64,000 nucleotides of DNA. Source: Clostridiales bacterium (GTDB lineage: Bacteria > Bacillota > Clostridia > Christensenellales > CAG-138). The number at the start of each line of letters is the position of its first letter. The first letter of the stretch is position 1. The stretch covers positions 1-64,000 of the forward strand of contig SFDB01000006.1 of assembly GCA_004558825.1 (NCBI GenBank). Reading direction: 5' to 3'. Below, piece after piece: positions 24,993 to 31,906 of the stretch. Made by a program: the position numbers and the translations under genes. The notes beneath the pieces are model-generated. The model saw only the letters and a program-made list of their open reading frames with translations. It searched no databases and was not told where the DNA came from.

Positions 24993-25021
24993 ATTATACA
25001 GTCATATGACCGATTATGCAA
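24993..25021 (-). promoter_or_regulatory. Promoter of the CNNM gene pair with palindrome in the spacer
   Basis: On the minus strand, TTGCAT (25021-25016) and TATAAT (24998-24993) have a 17-base spacer. The spacer holds the perfect 10-base palindrome GTCATATGAC (25001-25010), a candidate operator. Confidence 0.7.
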
Positions 25022-25098
25022 TAGCAAGAATAATTATTGGCCGCCATTTCACTCAATTTGTGTCACGCGCGCGTTTTGACATGTTCGAAGCGCGAACG

Positions 25099-25127
25099 TT
25101 GTCTCGGGGCCGCATCGATGATATAAT
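25099..25127 (+). promoter_or_regulatory. Promoter of the polytopic membrane protein gene
   Basis: TTGTCT (25099-25104), a 17-base spacer and TATAAT (25122-25127). A TTGACA at 25077-25082 has no -10 at correct spacing. The promoter diverges from that of the CNNM pair. Confidence 0.65.
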
Positions 25128-25154
25128 ATGAAAAACACTTGAGGAGAGGCATAT

Positions 25155-26774
25155 ATGCGAATCGGGAAAGTGCTATGCTCGAAAAAGGAGCTGCTATGGG
25201 CATCATTGCTTTCGATTTTGGCTGCTGCGGGCGTGCTGCTGTTTTGTACGAAATCGTCGCCGCTTTACCCGACAAACGACTGGGTTGACACGAACTGCTT
25301 TTTTACCGTAGGCAAAAGCATGTTTGAAGGCCGCGTGCCGTATCTGGATATATACGAGCAAAAAGGGCCGCTGCTCTATTTCCTTTACGGACTTTGCTAT
25401 CTTGTCTCGCCGACGTCGTTTTTCGGGGGTTACCTGCTTGAGACGGCATCTGCCGCCGCGACTCTTTTTTGCTTCTATCTGACGATACGGCTTTACACGG
25501 ATAAGCCTGCGGCGGCGCTGATATGCCTGCCGTTCTTGGCGCTTGCGATATACTCCTCAGCCTCGTTCGCGTACGGGGGAAGCGCGGAAGAGCTTTGCCT
25601 GCCTATGACCGCATATTCCGTATACGCGCTCATGAAATATCTGCGATACGGAAAAGACTCCCGTCCGAACGGCGCCATGCTCGTGGCCGTAGGCCTTTTG
25701 GCGGGGGCCGTACTTTTCATAAAATTTTCCATGCTTGGCTCCTACGCGGCGTGGATAGCGTATATCGCCGTCGTATCGCTCGTCAGGACTAAGAAATTTG
25801 GCGAGCTTCTGCGATGCTGCGGCCTTTTTCTGCTCGGAATCGCTTTGTCGGCGGTACCGTGGGCGTTGTATTTCGGGATAAACAATGCTGTCGGCGACTT
25901 CCTCACGGCATACTTTTATAATAACATATTCCTGTATACGGGTAAGTCTTTCGGGATAATTGCCACGCCGTTCGTCGCCGCATACCGTACCGTTCGCGGT
26001 TCGATTGCAAACTTCGGCTATGCCCTGCCGATATTGTTCGGACTGATTTGGTTTATGTTCGGCATGAATCGTAAGCTGAGCAAGTGCGAACGCTTCGCCC
26101 CCGCAGCGCTGTTTGTTTTTCTCATGCTCGGCGTGTTTATTGGCAGAGGCTTGCCGTACTATATGCTCATATCGGCCTCCTTTGCCGCAATAGGCGCAGC
26201 CGCGGCAATATCTCTGTTCGAGCCGCTGATAAATAAGCTTCGCGCAGACAAGCGCGTATGGTCTGCCGCGGCGTCGGTATCCGTCGCCGCTTGCATCGCC
26301 CTGTCGTACCTCTGCACGGATAACTCGTACTTTATGGCGTATGACAGGGATGATTTGCCTCAAAACAAGTTTGCACGGATAATCGCCTCCGAGACGGACG
26401 ATGCGGACATACTTTTTTACGGAGCGCTCGACTCGGGCTTTTATATGCCGCTTCGGACCGTTCCTGAGTATCGTTATTTCTGTCGGCTTAATATAAATCT
26501 GCCTGAGATGTATGAAGAGCAGGACAGATACGTCATGGAGGGGCTGCCCGACTATGTTGTCGCAGGAAAAAGAACGATTCCGCAGGACGCGCCTTACGAA
26601 CCTGTTGCAACGGCCGATTATTCCTATCGCGGCTACGACAACCTCGACGTGACGTTCACGCTCTACAGGCGCATCGGCGGCGGGAACGGCGCAAGTGCGA
26701 GTGCGCATCGGAACGCCTTGCTTCTCAAAGCTTTTGCCAAACGCAATAAATGTCTTTTATTCGCCCGCGGATGA
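25155..26774 (+). CDS. Polytopic membrane protein, GT-C glycosyltransferase-like
   Basis: A 539-residue protein with about eleven hydrophobic segments. After the first one, an extracytoplasmic loop reads NDWVDTNCFFTVGKSMFEGRVPYLDIYEQKGPLLYF. The acidic residues followed by EQKGP resemble the first loop of GT39-like, lipid-sugar-dependent transferases. The C-terminal 130 residues are soluble (DDADILFYGALDSGFYMPLRTVPEYRYFC...). Transfer of a sugar from a lipid carrier to protein or wall polymer is plausible but unproven. It has its own promoter, and GAGGAG precedes the ATG. Confidence 0.65.
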   Translation: MRIGKVLCSKKELLWASLLSILAAAGVLLFCTKSSPLYPTNDWVDTNCFFTVGKSMFEGRVPYLDIYEQKGPLLYFLYGLCYLVSPTSFFGGYLLETASAAATLFCFYLTIRLYTDKPAAALICLPFLALAIYSSASFAYGGSAEELCLPMTAYSVYALMKYLRYGKDSRPNGAMLVAVGLLAGAVLFIKFSMLGSYAAWIAYIAVVSLVRTKKFGELLRCCGLFLLGIALSAVPWALYFGINNAVGDFLTAYFYNNIFLYTGKSFGIIATPFVAAYRTVRGSIANFGYALPILFGLIWFMFGMNRKLSKCERFAPAALFVFLMLGVFIGRGLPYYMLISASFAAIGAAAAISLFEPLINKLRADKRVWSAAASVSVAACIALSYLCTDNSYFMAYDRDDLPQNKFARIIASETDDADILFYGALDSGFYMPLRTVPEYRYFCRLNINLPEMYEEQDRYVMEGLPDYVVAGKRTIPQDAPYEPVATADYSYRGYDNLDVTFTLYRRIGGGNGASASAHRNALLLKAFAKRNKCLLFARG

Positions 26775-26783
26775 TGATATAAT
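26755..26783 (+). promoter_or_regulatory. Probable promoter of the SPFH gene
   Basis: A perfect TATAAT (26778-26783) is preceded at 17 bases by a weak TTTTAT (26755-26760). The leader then holds a 6-3-6 hairpin GCGCGC-TCC-GCGCGC at 26796-26810. Confidence 0.5.
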
Positions 26784-26851
26784 GTACAAAACAGTGCGCG
26801 CTCCGCGCGCGCTCGTATAAATTCAATATTCCCCAAAGGAGGAAATGGAAC

Positions 26852-28270
26852 ATGGGTCTTCTTAAAGCCGGAATAGGCGCACTGTCGGGAGTTCTTGCCG
26901 ATCAGTGGCGCGAATACTTCTACTGCGACTCTCTCAGCGAAAACGTACTCGTACAAAAAGGAATGAAGCGTGTCTCTTCTCGCTCGTCCAATACGAAGGG
27001 TGAGGACAATATTATTTCAAACGGCTCAATAATTGCCGTAAACGACGGGCAGTGTATGCTCATCGTAGAGCAGGGCAAGGTCGTTGAAGTCTGCGCCGAG
27101 CCCGGCGAGTTTGTTTTCGACACCTCGACCGAGCCGTCCATTTTCTACGGTAAGCTCGGCGAGAACATAAAGAATACGTTTAAGACCATAGGCAAGCGCT
27201 TCACGATGGGCGGCGACACCGGAAGGGATCAGCGCGTATACTACTTCAACACAAAGGAAATCATCGCCAACAAGTATGGCACGCCCTCTCCCGTACCGTT
27301 CCGCGTCGTTGACAAGAATATCGGCCTTGATATCGATATCTCGATACGCTGCCACGGCGAATACTCCTACAGGCTTGTAAATCCCCTGCTCTTCTATACG
27401 AACGTATGCGGCAACGTAGAACAGGCCTATACCCGCGACAGGATTGACAGCCAGCTTAAATCCGAGCTTATGACGGCTCTTCAGCCCGCTTTTGCCCGCA
27501 TATCCGAGATGGGTATCCGCTACAGCGCGCTCCCGGGTCACACACAGGAGCTTGCCGATGCGCTCAACGAAGTCCTGTCCAATAAATGGATAGAGACGCG
27601 CGGCATTGCCATAGCTTCGTTCGGCGTAAGCTCCGTCAAGGCTTCCGATGAGGACGAGGCAATGATAAAGGAACTGCAGAAGAGCGGAACGTATCGCAAC
27701 CCGGGCATGGCGGCGGCTTCCATAGTCAGCGCCCAGAACGATGCGATGCGCGCGGCGGCATCGAATCCGAACGCGGGACCGTTCATGGCGTTTGCCGGCA
27801 TGAACATGGCGCAGAATGCGGGAGGAATGAACGCACAGCAGCTTTTCAATATGCAGCAACAGCAGCAACAGCAGATGCAGCAACAGCAGATGCCGCAGCA
27901 GCAGGCGCAGCCTGCGGCGAACACATGGACGTGCTCGTGCGGCGCAGTCAATACGGGCAAATTCTGCTCCGAGTGCGCCAAGCCCAAGCCCGCGCCCAAG
28001 GACTCGTGGACGTGCTCATGCGGCGCGGTTAATACGGGCAAATTCTGCTCCGAATGTGCCAAGCCCAAGCCCGTGCAGCAGGAGGGCTGGACGTGCTCGT
28101 GCGGCGCTGTAAACAAGGGTAAATTCTGCTCCGAATGCGCTAAGCCGAGACCTGCGGGCGCACCCGTATATAAGTGCGACAAGTGCGGCTGGGAGCCTGA
28201 AGACCCGCAGCATCCCCCGAAGTTCTGCCCCGAATGCGGCGATGCGTTTGACGAGAACGATACAAAGTAA
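26852..28270 (+). CDS. SPFH/virion core-like protein with polyglutamine linker and zinc-ribbon repeats
   Basis: A 472-residue protein. Residues about 1-300 match the SPFH-type (YdjI-like) family: WREYFYCDSLSENVLVQKG, NDGQCMLIVEQGKVVEVCAEPGEFVFDTSTEPS. A glutamine-rich linker follows (about 332-353). Then come three 27-residue repeats WTCSCGAVNTGKFCSECAKPKP and a last zinc ribbon YKCDKCGWEPEDP...KFCPECGDAFDE. Each repeat supplies four cysteines (CxC and CxxC). No signal peptide is visible. YdjI-like proteins act with phage-shock-type membrane stress systems in some Bacilli; no such partner is adjacent here. The start follows GGAGG by nine bases. Confidence 0.85.
   Translation: MGLLKAGIGALSGVLADQWREYFYCDSLSENVLVQKGMKRVSSRSSNTKGEDNIISNGSIIAVNDGQCMLIVEQGKVVEVCAEPGEFVFDTSTEPSIFYGKLGENIKNTFKTIGKRFTMGGDTGRDQRVYYFNTKEIIANKYGTPSPVPFRVVDKNIGLDIDISIRCHGEYSYRLVNPLLFYTNVCGNVEQAYTRDRIDSQLKSELMTALQPAFARISEMGIRYSALPGHTQELADALNEVLSNKWIETRGIAIASFGVSSVKASDEDEAMIKELQKSGTYRNPGMAAASIVSAQNDAMRAAASNPNAGPFMAFAGMNMAQNAGGMNAQQLFNMQQQQQQQMQQQQMPQQQAQPAANTWTCSCGAVNTGKFCSECAKPKPAPKDSWTCSCGAVNTGKFCSECAKPKPVQQEGWTCSCGAVNKGKFCSECAKPRPAGAPVYKCDKCGWEPEDPQHPPKFCPECGDAFDENDTK
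27926..28168 (+). repeat. Three tandem 81-bp coding repeats (zinc ribbons)
   Basis: Units begin at 27926, 28007 and 28088, an exact 81-base period. Each starts TGGACGTGCTC and encodes one zinc ribbon. The units are nearly identical at DNA level over the first 66 bases and differ in the linker, suggesting recent duplication or ongoing recombination. Confidence 0.9.
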
Positions 28271-28283
28271 AAAGAGAATAAGT

Positions 28284-28320
28284 AAATGCTCTCGCGGGTT
28301 TTGCCCGCGAGAGCATTTTT
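28284..28320 (+). terminator. Strong terminator after the SPFH gene
   Basis: AAATGCTCTCGCGGG (28284-28298) pairs perfectly with CCCGCGAGAGCATTT (28304-28318) around TTTTG and ends in five T. It lies between convergent genes and may serve both. Confidence 0.93.
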
Positions 28321-28373
28321 ATATGTATTCACGCTGAAAACGCCGGCGGCCGCCTAAAGGCGCCGCTAACGTG

Positions 28374-30923
28374 TTAAAACAGCCGCGCAACAGTATACAC
28401 AAGCAGCGAAGCTACCCACGCGGCAAGAATCTGATACGCCACCGTGAACACTGTCCATTTGCGGCTGCCGAGCTCACGGCGCATGGTGGAGACGGCCGCG
28501 ACGCATGGCGTGTACAGCAGCACGAACGTAAGGAAGCTAAGCGCCGCCGCAGGAGTGAACGTTTCGTTGAGCGCCGCGAATACGCTTGCGTTGGAGGCGT
28601 CGGCAGCAAAGCCATAGAATACCGATAAGGATGAAACCACAGCCTCCTTGGCGATTATGCCCGACATCAGCGCAACGGCCGCCTGCCATACGCCAAAGCC
28701 CTGAAGTGTAAATATAGGCGCAATAAATGAGCCTATTCTGCCGAGAATGCTGTTTTCCTGCGACGCTGCCATGGTAAGACTGAAATCGAAATTCGTCAGG
28801 AACCATATCACAACGCTCATCGCAAAAATAATGGTGCCGGCCTTTTCAAGGAAGTGCTTCACCTTTTCCCATACGTTGAGAAGCGTGTTCCTCATGCTCG
28901 GAACCCTATACGGAGGCAGCTCGATAAGGAAACCTGCGTCTGCGCCCTTGAATACGGTGCGCTTAAACAAAAGCCCCGAAAGAATGCCGAAAAGTATGCC
29001 GAAGGCGTACAGCCCGACTATCACAAACCCTGCGTTCCTGCCAAAAAATGCGCCCGCAATAAGGCTGTATACGGGAAGCTTGGCGGAACAGCTCATAAAA
29101 GGCAAAAGCATTATCGTCATGCGCTTGTCGCGTTCGTTTTCCATTGTGCGCGCCCCCATAGTCGCGGGAACGGTGCAGCCAAAGCCCATCAGCAGCGGTA
29201 TGAAGCTTTTGCCGCTTAGCCCGAAGCGGCGCATGGGTCTGTCCATTATAAACGCAATGCGGCTCATGTATCCGCTGTCCTCAAGAAGCGAAAGGAAGAA
29301 GAAAAGCAGAGCTATCTGCGGCAGGAATGTAAGCACGCCGCCTACGCCCGAAATTATTCCTTCGACGACAAGGCTTACAAACCACTCCTGTGCGTTTGCC
29401 GAGATGAGCGCTTTGGTAATAAACGGCGATACAGCACTCTCTATGAACGTCCCGACAAGGTCGCTCAGCCACGCGCCGAGCGTCATGAACGTCACCGAGA
29501 ATATGGCGAGCATTATAAGTATGAAAAGCGGTATAGCAAGATACTTGTTCGCAAGAACGCGGTCTATTCTGTCGCTCACCGTATTATCGGCAGCGGAGCG
29601 CTTTTTTTTGAGCGATATCGACACAGCGTGCTCTATGTAGCGATAACGGCTTTCGGCGACGAGCGTCTCGTTGTCGCCGAGCGGGCTTTTAGACGCATAT
29701 TCAGCAACTATGGCGTCGACGGCGCGCGAAGCCTTCTCATCGAGCTTCAGCGCGTCCCTGACAAGCTTATCTCCCTCGAGAAGCTTTATTTCCGCCCAAT
29801 GCGTCTTGAGCCCCGCCTTATTCGCATAGCCCTCCACTATTTCTCCTATCCTGTGGTGGAACGAATGCGTGTAGTCGTCGTAAAGATCGTCGGGCTCTAT
29901 CTTAAAGCCCTCGTGAAGCTGTGTATGAACGGCGTGTATGAGCTTTTGGGCATACTCGATAAGGTCGTTTACGCCTGCCCCCGTCCGAGCGCTTATAGGG
30001 ACTATGGGAATGCCGAGCTCCTTTGAAAGCGCCTTGCAGTCTATGGTGTCGCCGCTGCGCTTAACCTCGTCCATCATGTTGAGCGCTATTATCATCGGTA
30101 TCTCAAGCTCTAAAAGCTGTATTGTAAGATAAAGATTGCGTTCAAGGTTCGTGGCGTCGATTATGTTTATTATGGCGTCGGGCTTTTCGTCGATTATGAA
30201 GTTGCGCGAAACTATCTCCTCCATGGAGTTTGGGGAGAGCGAATATATGCCCGGGAGGTCAACGAGCGTCATCTCGTGGCCCATGGTGCAAAGGCCGTCC
30301 GGACAGCGCCCATTGCGGCGCGCGCTTGTGCGTATCCGCCCTTCCTTCTTCTCTACGGTGACGCCCGGCCAGTTGCCGACATATTCCCGCGAACCCGTCA
30401 TGGCGTTGAAAAGCGTAGTTTTGCCGCAGTTAGGATTGCCTATAAGCGCAAGCTTTACGGGACGGTCGTCAGTGGAAGCCTCGGCTGCACATGCCCGTTT
30501 GCCTCGCCGCTTCTTCCTACCGCTTTCGCACGCGCAGTCGCTCTGCATCATCCATTCGGTAAGGTTTGCCGCGCGCTCATGCTCCGCCTCATCCGACGCC
30601 CCGTCATGCTCCGATTCGGCCAAAAGCTCCTTCGCCCGTTTTTCGCGCTCCGAATTTATCAATTCAAGCTTGTTTCTGTAATTGCGCGCCTCGTCGTCGT
30701 CCATAAGCTGTATTCCGCAAGCGTCCGCCTTTCTCAGCGACAGGCTGTAGCCGCGAAGCCGCACCTCTATCGGATCGCCCAGCGGAGCGATACGCGACAC
30801 GGTTATGTTTGTGCCGGGGATTATCCCCATGTCTATAAGGCGGCGCTTGAGGGACGAATCGCCGTCAATTCCGTATATGCAGCCGCCCTGTCCCGGGCGC
30901 AGGTCAAACAAAGTCCTTCTCAT
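28374..30923 (-). CDS. feoB: FeoA-FeoB fusion, ferrous iron transporter
   Basis: An 849-residue fusion. Residues 1-75 are a FeoA SH3-like domain (MRRTLFDLRPGQGGCIYGIDGD...SLRKADACGIQLM). A charged linker containing DCAC (about 80-150) leads to the FeoB G domain, with G1 GNPNCGKTT (162-170) and G3 DLPG. The C-terminal membrane permease carries the duplicated Gate motifs (LLMGFGCTVPATMGARTMENERDKRMTIMLLPFMSCSAKLPVY). It imports Fe2+ at the cytoplasmic membrane. The ATG at 30923 follows GGAG; the reading frame is open upstream, but that stretch includes the promoter. Confident in function. Confidence 0.95.
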   Translation of the reverse strand: MRRTLFDLRPGQGGCIYGIDGDSSLKRRLIDMGIIPGTNITVSRIAPLGDPIEVRLRGYSLSLRKADACGIQLMDDDEARNYRNKLELINSEREKRAKELLAESEHDGASDEAEHERAANLTEWMMQSDCACESGRKKRRGKRACAAEASTDDRPVKLALIGNPNCGKTTLFNAMTGSREYVGNWPGVTVEKKEGRIRTSARRNGRCPDGLCTMGHEMTLVDLPGIYSLSPNSMEEIVSRNFIIDEKPDAIINIIDATNLERNLYLTIQLLELEIPMIIALNMMDEVKRSGDTIDCKALSKELGIPIVPISARTGAGVNDLIEYAQKLIHAVHTQLHEGFKIEPDDLYDDYTHSFHHRIGEIVEGYANKAGLKTHWAEIKLLEGDKLVRDALKLDEKASRAVDAIVAEYASKSPLGDNETLVAESRYRYIEHAVSISLKKKRSAADNTVSDRIDRVLANKYLAIPLFILIMLAIFSVTFMTLGAWLSDLVGTFIESAVSPFITKALISANAQEWFVSLVVEGIISGVGGVLTFLPQIALLFFFLSLLEDSGYMSRIAFIMDRPMRRFGLSGKSFIPLLMGFGCTVPATMGARTMENERDKRMTIMLLPFMSCSAKLPVYSLIAGAFFGRNAGFVIVGLYAFGILFGILSGLLFKRTVFKGADAGFLIELPPYRVPSMRNTLLNVWEKVKHFLEKAGTIIFAMSVVIWFLTNFDFSLTMAASQENSILGRIGSFIAPIFTLQGFGVWQAAVALMSGIIAKEAVVSSLSVFYGFAADASNASVFAALNETFTPAAALSFLTFVLLYTPCVAAVSTMRRELGSRKWTVFTVAYQILAAWVASLLVYTVARLF

Positions 30924-30965
30924 AAATATCTCCGTCGTTAGAATCGACCGGATATAACCAATCAT

Positions 30966-30997
30966 GATAATTATATAATCTAATAATATTAAGTCAA
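30966..30997 (-). promoter_or_regulatory. feoAB promoter with candidate iron-regulator site
   Basis: On the minus strand, TTGACT (30997-30992) and TATAAT (30975-30970) have a 16-base spacer. The near-palindrome GATAATTATATAATC (30966-30980, plus-strand reading) covers the -10 and includes TGATAAT, a perfect Fur half-site. Control by a Fur- or DtxR-type repressor is inferred. Confidence 0.55.
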
Positions 30998-31046
30998 CCG
31001 CGAGCGGAGCATAGCTGCGGCAAAATCCGACAAAGCTCGTTCGCCG

Positions 31047-31075
31047 TTGACAGGCGGCGTCAGTCGATGTATCCT
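31047..31075 (+). promoter_or_regulatory. Promoter of the Ntn amidohydrolase gene
   Basis: TTGACA (31047-31052), a 17-base spacer and TATCCT (31070-31075). The -35 is perfect and the -10 is moderate. It diverges from feoAB. Confidence 0.6.
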
Positions 31076-31122
31076 TTGAAAAAGCTCGTCCGCAATGGCA
31101 GAGCGTTTTTTGGGAGGCCTGA

Positions 31123-31818
31123 ATGTGTACAAGAATTACATATAATTTCGAAGACACGGTAAATGCGTTCAATTTTGATATGGACCTAACGCTCTGGAGC
31201 TACAGGCTTTTTAAGGACAACGAACGCTTCGGCATAGAAATAATGATGCCCGACGGCAAATTCCACTGCTACCACGGCATAAACAGGAACGGCAACGTCG
31301 GCACGCTGCTCAATGTACACGGCAATGCAAACGGCGCGTACAGGGGCGAAGGCTTTGTTACAATAACGGCGCTCACGGAGGGCTTTATTCGCGGCGAAAT
31401 ATCTTTTGAAGAAGCTGTTGACGCGGCGAATGCGGGTCGCGTCACCTACGCGCCCGACGCCATTGTTCAGGGACTTTTATCCGACAGGCACGGCCGCGCG
31501 CTTTATATAGAGCCGGGAATAGGCTGCCGCGTTGAGCATGAGAGATACTCGCTTATCACGAATTATTCGCTTCTCGACCCCGAGAGCACGCGCGAATATA
31601 TTGAGGACGGCGACGACAGATATGAGCGCGCCCGCGAGATGCTCGCCCGCCGTACGGGCCGCCTTTCGCTCGACGATGCGCTCGGCTGCCTTTCAATGCT
31701 GACGCAGCGTGGCGACTGGGCCACGCGCATAAGCTTTGCCTACTCCGAAAACGAGAAAAAGGGCCTATATGTGCTCGACAGCAGGTTCGATGAGCCTAAG
31801 GAGTTTTGCTTCGCGTGA
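31123..31818 (+). CDS. Small choloylglycine hydrolase-like Ntn amidohydrolase
   Basis: A 231-residue protein that begins MCTRITY, so removal of Met1 would expose Cys2, the nucleophile of the choloylglycine hydrolase/penicillin V acylase family. AFNFDMD (15-21) fits the conserved N-x-D segment, and ITNYS near 147 fits the later asparagine region. It is about 90 residues shorter than typical bile salt hydrolases. The substrate is unknown, and bile salt activity should not be assumed. GGAGG lies five bases before the ATG. It is flanked by a promoter and a terminator, so it is probably a single-gene unit. Confidence 0.65.
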   Translation: MCTRITYNFEDTVNAFNFDMDLTLWSYRLFKDNERFGIEIMMPDGKFHCYHGINRNGNVGTLLNVHGNANGAYRGEGFVTITALTEGFIRGEISFEEAVDAANAGRVTYAPDAIVQGLLSDRHGRALYIEPGIGCRVEHERYSLITNYSLLDPESTREYIEDGDDRYERAREMLARRTGRLSLDDALGCLSMLTQRGDWATRISFAYSENEKKGLYVLDSRFDEPKEFCFA

Positions 31819-31849
31819 GCCGCCGTTCTGTTTTGTGACATCAATCAAA

Positions 31850-31885
31850 AAGCCCCCGCGCCGCTTTTAGGCGGCGCGGGGGCTT
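31850..31885. terminator. Bidirectional terminator between the Ntn hydrolase gene and gyrA
   Basis: AAGCCCCCGCGCCGC (31850-31864) pairs perfectly with GCGGCGCGGGGGCTT (31871-31885) around a TTTTAG loop. It lies between convergent genes, with A residues on the left that become T on the minus strand for gyrA. Confidence 0.85.
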
Positions 31886-31906
31886 CGCTAATCGTAAAAC
31901 CTTCGC

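Noticed and set aside
27840..27910. CRISPR-like short repeats (CAG-rich run)
   Set aside because: The CAG/CAA run encodes the glutamine linker of the SPFH protein and has no spacer structure.
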